Shown here piece after piece: positions 22,525 through 31,322 of a stretch of DNA of 64,000 nt (within the stretch, counting starts at the first letter, position 1; every line of letters begins with the position of its first letter). A program made the translations under genes and the position numbers. The stretch lies in NCBI GenBank assembly GCA_019421365.1, contig JAHZFJ010000015.1, positions 20,501-84,500 on the forward strand, written 5' to 3'. Source of the DNA: Lachnospiraceae bacterium (GTDB lineage: Bacteria; Bacillota; Clostridia; Lachnospirales; Lachnospiraceae). The notes below the pieces were generated by a model. It saw only the letters and a list, made by a program, of their open reading frames with translations. It was not told the DNA's origin and did no database searches.

Positions 22525-25065
22525 CTATTCTATAAAGCTAACAAAGATATTACCTGCTTTTTCAAACATTAGAGAGCTATCTTTGTAGCCTTCTTTCCAT
22601 GTATTACCTCGTTCAGGATCAATCATGGTAATATTGAATTCATCATATCCAGTTATTAATACTGCTTGCCCATTATTCTTCATAGCAATAACTGCTCTAC
22701 CTTCACTGACATAGTAAAGGACTTCATCTAGTGTACTTCCAGTAAGATTGATCGGTTCTTTCTTCATATACTGTGTTAGTATATCCATAATTGAACGTTT
22801 TTTATCCCCAATCTGACTATCTGTAACATTAACTCCTGAATTTGCTAAAAGCATCTTGGCACAGGCTTTTATACTCGTTAGTCCGCTGTTTGAATAAATC
22901 GGTGTTATACTACTTATATTTGCCCTTGTGGTTTTCTTTCCACGTTCCCAAATTACTTTAAAATTCTGATTAATAACAGATCCCATTTTCTCATCTGCTA
23001 ATGTGATAGCTTCTCCTGCATTATCATATACTCCAAGAATCTCACCTAATGCGTACACATAATAACGTTCCCTATTGCTACGGTCAATATCAAGTCGTAA
23101 TGTTTTATCTTCCTTAATTACTGTATTCACTGTAGATTTAATATCTGGTTTCTTAGTTAATGTGATAGTGCTTGGAACTGTAAGATATAGTTCCGTTAAC
23201 ATCTTTTCCGTTACTCTAGTTGTTACTTCAATCTTAGATGTATTAGTTTCAGACCTGTTGAGAATAAAATCAGATTCAGCTGGAGCATAATTTGTTTCAC
23301 TACTTGCAGTTTTTTTCACTCTCTTCAATTCAATAACGTTATCTTTTACTGTTGCACCTACAGTATAATATTTCTTAACCGAATACGTTTTTAATTCTTC
23401 TTGTTCTTTACTCACTATAGAGACTTTATATGCTGGGGCTAGAATTGTTCCATCTGTATCTGTCGATAAATCAGAATCCTTTACATATCCCAAAATTAGA
23501 TTTTCATTTATCTTGCCAAAGATGCGAATACTCTGCCCTTCTTTTGCCTTAATATAACTCTTAGCTCCTGTTTCTAAATCAAGTAAGATAATACTAGTTG
23601 CTTTACCAAGTTCGTTGTCATCTGTCCAAGCAATATACGAGCCTTTATGTGAAATCATTATATTATCGGGATTTGCATCTTCAACGATTGTTTCTAACTT
23701 CTTGGTAATCATATTATATGCAAATATCTGATCCTGTAGCGAGAAGTAGAATACACTTGAACGATTAACATAACTAAATCCCTCTAAATCCTGTTTCATA
23801 ACTTCATACGGTATATTCATTGGAATATATACTTGTTCCTCTATACGATTTTCTACAGAATAGAATCGGTATAGGATAACTGCAGTACGCCCTTCATATT
23901 CCCCTCGATTCATATAACCATATACAACAAAATCTATATTACCATCTGCATCAATATTCAATATCTTAATATCATGTTGATCATAGCAATCCCTTATGAA
24001 ATCTGATTTTTCTTGTTCAAAAGTGAATACTTTAACCATGGAATTAGCTATCATATCGTAATACCACAATGTTTTATTACGTACAAAACAAAGTTTAGTC
24101 TCTGCTTCATCCGTCAAGAAAGGTAAATCATAGAGATTAGACACACCAATCTTAAGTTCCCCTTTCTTAGTACTGATGTAATCAGGATTAAAGGCTGCTT
24201 CTGCTTTTCTTTCATAATAAAGTAGATACATTCTGGTTGGTGTATATTTTACACGGAAGAATTCTGAAACCGTATATTGCTCCACTCCCGTATCCGTTTC
24301 CACTTCTACTTTATATTTTAGTACAAAAGAAGCTGTATCTTGATTCATCTCTGTTACTCGAGTTATTACATCTGTTATAAGAGTAGGTTTTAAACTTCCC
24401 CACATAACCATATCGTAACTAGAATTGATATTCACATAGGCATAACTAGAATTATCCATTGTAGAATTTGTTTCTATATAATTCTCAATTCCCGCATTCT
24501 CATCTTTGTTCAGAATTGCCTCGTGTAGCTGTTCTACGAAATCATATTTCTCATTCAAATGCGCATTAAGAATCTTCTTAATCCTTGTATAAAAATGTAT
24601 TTTTTCCCCCGTTGAAGTTACCGCAGTAATCTTCATGGCGTACTCTTTATTCTCTGCTAATATCTCTTTGATTTTAATCTTAGCTAATTTACTATCATCT
24701 TTCTCCGTAAGAGCACTGATAGAACCTTGTTCAATTAATGTGTACTCATTGCTATCACGTATTTCGTAATTAATCTTCTTAACAACTGATTTTTTTTGAT
24801 CAATACTAATAGTAACCGATTGGTCATTATCTATTAGTGTAATTGTTTCACGTATCATATTAGCATCAATATTGGTACTATAACCATGTAATGGATTCAT
24901 GAGCCCTCGGTCTGTCTCAATATACATTATTGGAAATGTGGTCGATGCCATTGTGGTTGTTGCACCGCTTTCAACTTCTTCTTCCTTAATATTATTCCCC
25001 ATGAGGAAGATTGCTGCCACAAATACTATTACTAATACTAAAAATCGGTATATGTGTTTTAACAT
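22525..25065 (-). CDS. Membrane-anchored propeller-like protein with degenerate C39-type domain
   Basis: An 846-residue protein with one N-terminal membrane segment (about 7-23), so most lies outside the cell. Residues about 45-300 look like beta-rich Ig/lipocalin-type material; about 310-560 contain repeated strands with internal motifs such as LCFVRNKTLWYYDM and FAYNMITKKLETIV that suggest a propeller. The last 150 residues resemble a C39-like peptidase fold: KACAKMLLANSG holds a cysteine, but the usual histidine position reads GQAVLITGYDEF, so it is probably inactive. Function unknown; envelope-associated substrate binding is a guess. It is separated from the methyltransferase gene upstream by 118 bp. 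Confidence 0.6.
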   Translation of the reverse strand: MLKHIYRFLVLVIVFVAAIFLMGNNIKEEEVESGATTTMASTTFPIMYIETDRGLMNPLHGYSTNIDANMIRETITLIDNDQSVTISIDQKKSVVKKINYEIRDSNEYTLIEQGSISALTEKDDSKLAKIKIKEILAENKEYAMKITAVTSTGEKIHFYTRIKKILNAHLNEKYDFVEQLHEAILNKDENAGIENYIETNSTMDNSSYAYVNINSSYDMVMWGSLKPTLITDVITRVTEMNQDTASFVLKYKVEVETDTGVEQYTVSEFFRVKYTPTRMYLLYYERKAEAAFNPDYISTKKGELKIGVSNLYDLPFLTDEAETKLCFVRNKTLWYYDMIANSMVKVFTFEQEKSDFIRDCYDQHDIKILNIDADGNIDFVVYGYMNRGEYEGRTAVILYRFYSVENRIEEQVYIPMNIPYEVMKQDLEGFSYVNRSSVFYFSLQDQIFAYNMITKKLETIVEDANPDNIMISHKGSYIAWTDDNELGKATSIILLDLETGAKSYIKAKEGQSIRIFGKINENLILGYVKDSDLSTDTDGTILAPAYKVSIVSKEQEELKTYSVKKYYTVGATVKDNVIELKRVKKTASSETNYAPAESDFILNRSETNTSKIEVTTRVTEKMLTELYLTVPSTITLTKKPDIKSTVNTVIKEDKTLRLDIDRSNRERYYVYALGEILGVYDNAGEAITLADEKMGSVINQNFKVIWERGKKTTRANISSITPIYSNSGLTSIKACAKMLLANSGVNVTDSQIGDKKRSIMDILTQYMKKEPINLTGSTLDEVLYYVSEGRAVIAMKNNGQAVLITGYDEFNITMIDPERGNTWKEGYKDSSLMFEKAGNIFVSFIE

Positions 25066-25183
25066 ACTATTCCTTCCATCTATTTTATTTATTTAGGTAT
25101 TTGCGAACTCTTTTCCATGTCGACAACATATCTGTGTTTTAAGATCGCCTACTATAAATTCTATCTCCGAGAAAAATCTTAGG

Positions 25184-26365
25184 TTACATAATTGATAAGT
25201 TATCTTTAAACAAATTATATAATGTTGGTTCGATATCCAGATATTCTTTACAACGTATATATTCTTGTAATAATTCCTTTTGATTATTGCCTGGTCCAGT
25301 TTTGACCGCACGTATTAGTATATTCTTTGGTGTATGTTCCATATCAATAAATTCCAGTATCTGCGTCTTGTATCCAAGAATCTCAAGTAAAGAGGCTCTC
25401 ATAGAATCCGTAATTAATGCTGCTGTTCTTTCCTGAATCAAACCATATTTAAGTATAGGTTCTAGCACATCACACTGAATCTGTTTATTTACCTCATGCT
25501 GGCAACATGGTACGGATAAGATTACTTTTGCTCCCCACGTAACCGCTTTATATAGTGCATAATCCGTGGCAGTATCACACGCATGTAAGGTTACCACCAT
25601 ATCTACAAAATCTACTCCTTCATAAGTTGCGATATCACCGTGTAAGAATTCTAACTTTTCATAATTGTATCTCTTTGCTAAATCATTGCATTTATTAATT
25701 ACTTCATCCTTTAGATCTAATCCGATTACATGAATATTATAGCCCTTCACTTCATGTAGATAGTAATACATAGCAAACGTCAAATACGATTTCCCACAAC
25801 CGAAATCGATAATTGTTAACTCATCCTTTTGTTTCAGAACCGCTTCTAGGCTCGGAATAATATCTTCTATAAACTCAAGATAACGATTAATTTGCTTGAA
25901 TTTATCGTATTTGGCATGTACAATTTTACCTTCTGCAGTCATAACACCAAGGTCTACTAAGAAAGGAACTACTGTCCCTTCTTGTAATAGATACTGCTTT
26001 TTACGATTATGTGTTAGGTTTTGTTTAACCCCAACCACTTTTTGTTGTTTTTTCTTGATTGTAACCTTCCCTTTTTTGCTAATTAGAATAATGTATTGTT
26101 TCTCTTTCGTTCTTATTTCTACTTGTTTGAATTCCTCGCCTATCCAGCTTTCTGCTTTTTTCATAATAACGTCTTTTTCATCATTACTATGAAAAACCTG
26201 CTTTCCGTCAAACTGTTCTACTTGAAACAATAATGTCCCTTGCAAAAGGATTGGTCTTATCTTAATCTTTGTAACCCCATTTTTATTAATTGGATTACTA
26301 ATAATAATATCTAATAAATCTATATTTAAAGTCTCTTCAAGTACTGAGACAATGTTGCTATCCAT
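25184..26365 (-). CDS. Class I SAM-dependent methyltransferase
   Basis: A 393-residue protein. The Rossmann methyltransferase core lies at about 165-330 with motif I IIDFGCGKSYLTFA, an acidic residue after VIGLDLKDEV, and a post-motif VVTLHACDTATDY. The SVPCCQHEVN segment is typical of a family related to eukaryotic METTL25/GSTCD-like proteins. The N-terminal 150 residues are a separate lysine-rich domain. Substrate unknown. The frame opens at 26386, but the ATG at 26365 has AGGAG 8 bases upstream and is preferred. Foldback family B copy 2 lies just upstream. Confidence 0.75.
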   Translation of the reverse strand: MDSNIVSVLEETLNIDLLDIIISNPINKNGVTKIKIRPILLQGTLLFQVEQFDGKQVFHSNDEKDVIMKKAESWIGEEFKQVEIRTKEKQYIILISKKGKVTIKKKQQKVVGVKQNLTHNRKKQYLLQEGTVVPFLVDLGVMTAEGKIVHAKYDKFKQINRYLEFIEDIIPSLEAVLKQKDELTIIDFGCGKSYLTFAMYYYLHEVKGYNIHVIGLDLKDEVINKCNDLAKRYNYEKLEFLHGDIATYEGVDFVDMVVTLHACDTATDYALYKAVTWGAKVILSVPCCQHEVNKQIQCDVLEPILKYGLIQERTAALITDSMRASLLEILGYKTQILEFIDMEHTPKNILIRAVKTGPGNNQKELLQEYIRCKEYLDIEPTLYNLFKDNLSIM

Positions 26366-26430
26366 CGTTATTTCTCCTCTCGACAAGTGAATCCCGTTCT
26401 ACTTTAGATTTGTTAACTTATAGCTCCTAA

Positions 26431-26583
26431 AAGTCAAGCTCCTTGACTTTGCAACGGTCTTACACTTTGTGTAATCCCTAAGCTCTAGAACTCCGTTCTA
26501 TCGCTAACTTAGTGAGTGAAATCAAATACGAACTACGTTAGTGCTTGATTTCCTTCCCCTAAGTTACATTGTACCTATTTTCC
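26431..26583. repeat. Foldback element, family B copy 2
   Basis: A run of small triloop hairpins: AGTCAAG/CTTGACT (26432-26448), TTACACTTTGTGTAA (26460-26474), TAGAACTCCGTTCTA (26486-26500), then a larger stem AACTTAG with CTAAGTT (26506 and 26568 regions) enclosing GAAATCAA/TTGATTTC. Order and flanks match 12051-12148, including the ACATTRTA tail. It fills most of the gap between the methyltransferase and the acidic protein genes. Confidence 0.65.
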
Positions 26584-26707
26584 TACTATTCTACAACTAT
26601 ATAATTCTTAAAATACTCTTATTTTTATACTTTTTCGCAAACAAAAGCTGTTGCAATCTCTTGTTTAACTACAACCAGAACTTGCAACAGCCTCTTAACT
26701 GTTTAGC

Positions 26708-27511
26708 TTATCTCCATCTACGATAACGATATCTTCTTCTACGATTAGTCATCTCTTGAAAGAACATCGTTTGGACCATCTGGTATAGCCAATTTGGCGT
26801 ACCATCTTCACAGCAATCTATACAACGGTTATATGGGCAATACCTATCATTACAAAAATGTTTAATCTCTACCTCGCGATCTTTATTATCTTCTTCATTT
26901 ACATTCATATTCTTAACGTTTTCATAAATACGAATAATTATTCTGCTGATATTCGTATAATCTGGATATTCATCAAACATGCAACTACCAGTATACTCTA
27001 ACTTATCACACTCATCCTCAATACACTGTAAAATTCGTCTTGCGGCTCTTGGATACATGCTCTTCATGTAATCAATATCATCATCTAGTCTATCTTCTTC
27101 TATTTCTCTAGGATTAGGGCGAACGTAATTTGACATATCATCTTGATAATAAGAATTTGGCATGCTAACTCCAAATGGCATACGATAAGGATCGTAACCA
27201 CCATTCTTATATTCATTAATTAGTGATTCAAAATCTATATCATCATTTGATCTTGCTTCATCATAAAAATCTTCTTCTTGCTCATTCTCCATGTTTTCTG
27301 ACTCTTCTTGCATATCATTTTCCAGAAAATTATCTATGATCTCTTCAATCATATCATCTTCATCTTGAATTTCATCAGTATTTTGATTTCTGCTGGCAGT
27401 ATTTGCATTAACCATCTGACGGTACATATCATCATAACTCAAATAATTATTGGTTAAGAAATCAATGTACTCATTAGATGTTTCACTGCATTTACATTTA
27501 TCATTACTCAT
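26708..27511 (-). CDS. Hypothetical acidic protein with Cys-rich and Arg-rich C-terminus
   Basis: A 267-residue protein I do not recognise. The N-terminus has a CKCSE motif; the middle (about 45-105) is strongly acidic and probably disordered; about 135-195 looks helical. The C-terminal region has a cysteine cluster CNDRYCPYNRCIDCCEDG (about 222-239), and the protein ends in an arginine/tyrosine tail RRRRYRYRRWR. Cys- and Arg/Tyr-rich tails are common in spore-coat proteins, so a spore role is possible but unproven. It is transcribed in the same direction as the YwmB-like gene, 62 bp downstream of it. No membrane segment. Confidence 0.6.
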   Translation of the reverse strand: MSNDKCKCSETSNEYIDFLTNNYLSYDDMYRQMVNANTASRNQNTDEIQDEDDMIEEIIDNFLENDMQEESENMENEQEEDFYDEARSNDDIDFESLINEYKNGGYDPYRMPFGVSMPNSYYQDDMSNYVRPNPREIEEDRLDDDIDYMKSMYPRAARRILQCIEDECDKLEYTGSCMFDEYPDYTNISRIIIRIYENVKNMNVNEEDNKDREVEIKHFCNDRYCPYNRCIDCCEDGTPNWLYQMVQTMFFQEMTNRRRRYRYRRWR

Positions 27512-27573
27512 GATTTATCTCCTCATTACTATATCACTATCTAATATATGAGGTAAAAAATGATATGTGCTAC

Positions 27574-28416
27574 CTAGTAATCTTGATTTAAAATTGGTGT
27601 TGCTACATACAGATTGGTTTTATTAGTCTTTTCGTTATAGGTAAATGCAATATTAACATTAATCTTATTGCCTTCCGACTTAACATAATCACTTATTAGT
27701 CCTGTATATGCATAGATTGTATATAATTCATCGCCACGCTGCTCTACAACTACACTGGCTTGTAAGTCTCTAACAAACTGATTAGTAATTTTATTCCGCT
27801 CATCTATACTTAATTTCCCATCGTACGTTCCTTTGAAAGTCACTTGACTTTCGAATGTAAGCGCTTCTAGTTTAGAAACAATCTTTTCTGCTTTTTTCTT
27901 ATACGAGAGTATACTGTTAACATCTTGATTAATAGTAATATCTAATATCAAGTATCTTCTTACCACGTTCGTATCATTTTTACTCTTTTCACTATTTCTT
28001 ACTAATTTGATAATTGTGGTAGATTGGTCCGTTTCTGTCTTAGTTAAAATTGTGTCTGTATCATCTTCTCGAGTAATTTTGCATTCATCCATTAATCCAA
28101 TCCCCGAAAACACATACTGCAATAGATTCTTCTCATCTTCTTCGCTCATATAATCTGTTCCCATATCAGCAACTAAATATAGATTACTATTCATAACTGC
28201 CGAGTTAGCTTTTGTAAATGCATCAACTAATTTACTATCATCTGTAAAAAACCGATTAACAAGTAACTGAGATAAAACGGCAATCCAAAGGATAGCTACT
28301 ACATAGGTAATACTCTTTACCTTTTTACTTTGTCTCTTAAGTAACTGTGGAATCTTCTTAATAGTATCTAGGATTACAGTAATCCAGTTTTGTGAATTTT
28401 CTATATTATGATTCAT
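27574..28416 (-). CDS. YwmB-like (TATA-box-binding-fold) membrane-anchored protein
   Basis: A 280-residue protein with one membrane segment at about 38-56 and an extracytoplasmic remainder. The call rests on position (directly downstream of the atp operon, as ywmB in Bacillus subtilis), length and general layout: a short anchor, then alternating strands and helices ending in a duplicated alpha/beta fold. I cannot confirm it by motif. In Bacillus the neighbour genes are linked to envelope and sporulation. Alternative: an unrelated lineage-specific secreted protein. Confidence 0.5.
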   Translation of the reverse strand: MNHNIENSQNWITVILDTIKKIPQLLKRQSKKVKSITYVVAILWIAVLSQLLVNRFFTDDSKLVDAFTKANSAVMNSNLYLVADMGTDYMSEEDEKNLLQYVFSGIGLMDECKITREDDTDTILTKTETDQSTTIIKLVRNSEKSKNDTNVVRRYLILDITINQDVNSILSYKKKAEKIVSKLEALTFESQVTFKGTYDGKLSIDERNKITNQFVRDLQASVVVEQRGDELYTIYAYTGLISDYVKSEGNKINVNIAFTYNEKTNKTNLYVATPILNQDY

Positions 28417-28508
28417 GAAATCGCCCCCATATTCTTTTAATAATTAATATTGTGATGTCTTAATTATTTCCAGAATTTATCTATTTAAACACAAGGGGTT
28501 TTATAAAG

Positions 28509-28550
28509 CAAAAAAATAGCTACACAACTAATACAGTTGTGTAGCTATTT
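28509..28550 (-). terminator. Terminator of the atp operon
   Basis: AAATAGCTACACAACT at 28514-28529 pairs perfectly with AGTTGTGTAGCTATTT at 28535-28550, loop of 5. On the minus strand the stem is followed by a T run, directly downstream of the atpC stop. Confidence 0.93.
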
Positions 28551-28557
28551 AACTTAC

Positions 28558-28977
28558 CTAGCGTCCTGACTTTTCGGCTAATTCAATACGAATTAACGAA
28601 CGGCGTAATGCCATTTCGGCACGTGTCGTATTGATTTGTCCCGCATCTGTTCCCATCAGGCGACGTTCTGCACGAATCTTTGCTTCATTGGCACGATTAA
28701 TATCAATCTCATCTGGCCATTCACAAGTTTCAGCTAATATAATTACTTTATCCTGAAGAATCTCAAGAAATCCACTTAGTAACGCAGCTTCCTTTACCTC
28801 TCCATTGTTTGTAATCTTAAGTACACCAGGTGCAATGATTGCAGTTAAAGGAATATGATCTTTATAAACACCAATGTCACCTTCTGTTGTCTTAAGTTCA
28901 ATCATCTCAGCATCGCCTTCAAAGAAGATTCGGTCAGGTGTAACAATTTGTAGATTAAATGTTTTTGTATCTGCCAT
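28558..28977 (-). CDS. atpC: F-type ATP synthase epsilon subunit
   Basis: A 139-residue central-stalk subunit. The N-terminal beta-sandwich opens with FNLQIVTPDRIFFEGDAEMI and includes EGDIGVYKDHIPL; the C-terminal helical hairpin (about 88-139) contains RAEMALRRSLIRIELA. It couples gamma rotation to F1 catalysis and can inhibit ATP hydrolysis. It is the last gene of the operon and is followed at once by a strong terminator. Confidence 0.95.
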   Translation of the reverse strand: MADTKTFNLQIVTPDRIFFEGDAEMIELKTTEGDIGVYKDHIPLTAIIAPGVLKITNNGEVKEAALLSGFLEILQDKVIILAETCEWPDEIDINRANEAKIRAERRLMGTDAGQINTTRAEMALRRSLIRIELAEKSGR

Positions 28978-29026
28978 TTAAGCACCTCAACTTTCCAGTG
29001 ACAATACACCTTCACACTGATCTCAC

Positions 29027-30418
29027 TTACTTAACGCGAGCAAGAACGTCATCTATATTACCTGCATTAAGGAAATGACTTTCAGGTATATCATCATGTT
29101 TACCTTCAATAATTTCTTTAAAGCCTTGGATTGTTTCAGCGATTGGTACATATTTACCTTTTAAGCCTGTAAACTGTTCTGCAACATTGAAAGGCTGTGA
29201 AAGGAATCTTTGTACTTTTCTAGCTCTAGATACAATAAGTTTTTCTTCTTCTGATAATTCATCCATACCAAGAATAGCAATAATATCTTGTAATTCTTTG
29301 TATTTTTGAAGAATCTCTTGAACTCCACGAGCTACTTTGTAGTGTTCTTCACCAACGATACGTGGATCAAGAATTCTTGAAGTAGATTCAAGTGGATCTA
29401 CAGCTGGGTAGATACCAAGCTCTACGATTGAACGTGAAAGTACTGTCTTCGCATCAAGGTGGGCGAATGTTGTTGCTGGAGCTGGATCAGTTAAGTCATC
29501 GGCTGGAACATATACAGCTTGAACAGATGTAATAGAACCATTCTTAGTCGATGTGATACGCTCTTGTAATGCACCCATTTCTGTTTGAAGAGTTGGTTGG
29601 TAACCAACGGCACTTGGCATACGTCCAAGTAACGCAGATACCTCGGAACCAGCTTGAGTAAAGCGGAAAATGTTATCGATAAATAATAACACGTCTTTTC
29701 CTTCTTTATCACGGAAGTTCTCAGCGATTGTTAGTCCTGTAAGACCAACACGCATTCTCGCACCAGGTGGTTCATTCATCTGACCAAAAACCATGGCTGT
29801 CTTATTAAGAACTCCAGATTCCATCATTTCATAATAAAGGTCATTACCTTCTCTTGTTCTTTCACCAACACCTGTGAATACAGAGTATCCACCGTGTTCT
29901 GTTGCGATATTGGTAATAAGCTCTTGAATAAGAACTGTTTTACCTACACCAGCACCACCGAATAGACCGATTTTACCACCTTTAAGGTATGGACAAAGTA
30001 AATCAACTACCTTAATACCAGTCTCTAACATCTCTGTAGATGTAGATTGTTCTTCGTATGCAGGCGCTTTTCTATGAATAGGATTAAACTGAGCGCCATC
30101 TGGAACTGGTTTATCATCAATTGGTTGACCAAGTACGTTGAACATACGTCCAAGTGTTGCTTCACCAACTGGTACAGATATTGGTGCACCTGTAGCAATG
30201 GCATCCATACCACGAACTAAACCGTCTGTAGGACCCATGGCGATACACCTAACTGTATCATCACCAAGATGTTGTGCTACTTCTACAACTAATTTGCCGC
30301 CATCTGCTGTAGGGATATCAATTGCATCATATATTTCAGGAAGTTTACCTTCACTATACTTTATATCAAGTACCGCACCGATAATCTGAGTGATTTTACC
30401 AACATTTTTATCTGCCAT
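29027..30418 (-). CDS. atpD: F-type ATP synthase beta subunit
   Basis: A 463-residue catalytic subunit of F1. The Walker A GGAGVGKT is at 154-161, followed by the catalytic glutamate in GERTREGND (near 187), Walker B LLFIDNIFRF and the signature PAVDPLESTSR. All expected nucleotide-site residues are present. It forms the alpha3-beta3 hexamer with AtpA. The gene sits between atpG and atpC in the usual order, with 19 bp to atpG. Confidence 0.97.
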   Translation of the reverse strand: MADKNVGKITQIIGAVLDIKYSEGKLPEIYDAIDIPTADGGKLVVEVAQHLGDDTVRCIAMGPTDGLVRGMDAIATGAPISVPVGEATLGRMFNVLGQPIDDKPVPDGAQFNPIHRKAPAYEEQSTSTEMLETGIKVVDLLCPYLKGGKIGLFGGAGVGKTVLIQELITNIATEHGGYSVFTGVGERTREGNDLYYEMMESGVLNKTAMVFGQMNEPPGARMRVGLTGLTIAENFRDKEGKDVLLFIDNIFRFTQAGSEVSALLGRMPSAVGYQPTLQTEMGALQERITSTKNGSITSVQAVYVPADDLTDPAPATTFAHLDAKTVLSRSIVELGIYPAVDPLESTSRILDPRIVGEEHYKVARGVQEILQKYKELQDIIAILGMDELSEEEKLIVSRARKVQRFLSQPFNVAEQFTGLKGKYVPIAETIQGFKEIIEGKHDDIPESHFLNAGNIDDVLARVK

Positions 30419-30437
30419 TCTTTTGTTTCACTCCTTT

Positions 30438-31310
30438 TTAATTAATTGCAGAAGCTCCCGCAACAATCTCTGTTAATTCTTGCGTAATCGAGCTTTGTCT
30501 TGCGCGGTTATAACTTAACGAAAGGTCGCTAATCATATCTTCCGCATTATTTGTCGCAGAATCCATGGCCTGCATTCTTGCACCGTTTTCACTAGCAAGT
30601 GCTTCAACTAAAGCACCATAGATTAAGCTATTCATATATTTAGGGATAATCATATCCAATGCTTCCTCTGCACTTGGTTCATAGTTCATTAACGTAAGAG
30701 CCTCTACAGAGTTTGCTTCTGATTCTTCTTTTTTTCCCATACTTGGGTCAACAGGAAGTAATTTAATCAATGTAGGGATATGAGTAACCGTATTCTTAAA
30801 TCTAGTATAAGCAAGATAAATCTCGCCAACTTCGTTGTTTGAGAACGCTTCTAATACCGCAGCACCTATTTCAGCTGCATCCTTGTACATAGGTTCATTT
30901 ATTACTTCGGAATAATCCGCTTTTATTTCATAGCCGTAGCGTGCTAAGGAATCTCTTCCTTTTCTTCCTACTGCATAGATTATAGCGTCTTCTTTCTTAA
31001 TATCAGAATTCTTGATTAACTTTGTAATATTTGAATTGTATCCACCAGCAAGACCACGATTTGAGGTAATTACGATAATTGCCTTCTTTGGTGAATCTCC
31101 TGCTTGTAGATATGGATGCGAGATGTTACCAGATTTCGCGAGCATCGAGCTAACCGTATCATACATATAATCAAAATATGGTTTGGAGCTCTCTGCTCTA
31201 CCTTTTGCTCTTTGAAGTTTTACAGTCGAAACTAACTTCATGGCTTTGGTTATCTGTTGGGTGCTTTGTATACTGCCTTTACGTCTCTTGATCTCTCTCA
31301 TTGAGGCCAT
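30438..31310 (-). CDS. atpG: F-type ATP synthase gamma subunit
   Basis: A 290-residue rotor shaft subunit. Both coiled-coil ends are clear: the N-terminal MASMREIKRRKGSIQSTQQI and TKAMKLVSTVKLQRAK, and the C-terminal ENGARMQAMDSATNNAEDMI with RARQSSITQELTEIVAGA. The central Rossmann-like segment contains ITSNRGLAGGYNSN. It is 12 bp downstream of atpA in the operon. Confidence 0.97.
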   Translation of the reverse strand: MASMREIKRRKGSIQSTQQITKAMKLVSTVKLQRAKGRAESSKPYFDYMYDTVSSMLAKSGNISHPYLQAGDSPKKAIIVITSNRGLAGGYNSNITKLIKNSDIKKEDAIIYAVGRKGRDSLARYGYEIKADYSEVINEPMYKDAAEIGAAVLEAFSNNEVGEIYLAYTRFKNTVTHIPTLIKLLPVDPSMGKKEESEANSVEALTLMNYEPSAEEALDMIIPKYMNSLIYGALVEALASENGARMQAMDSATNNAEDMISDLSLSYNRARQSSITQELTEIVAGASAIN

Positions 31311-31322
31311 AACGTCACCCCT

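Noticed and set aside
25093..25311. 72-codon minus-strand open frame
   Set aside because: It overlaps the 3' end of the methyltransferase gene in another frame and resembles no family.
26541..26726. Small plus-strand open frame near foldback B2
   Set aside because: Low-complexity, no ribosome site, overlaps the end of a real minus-strand gene.
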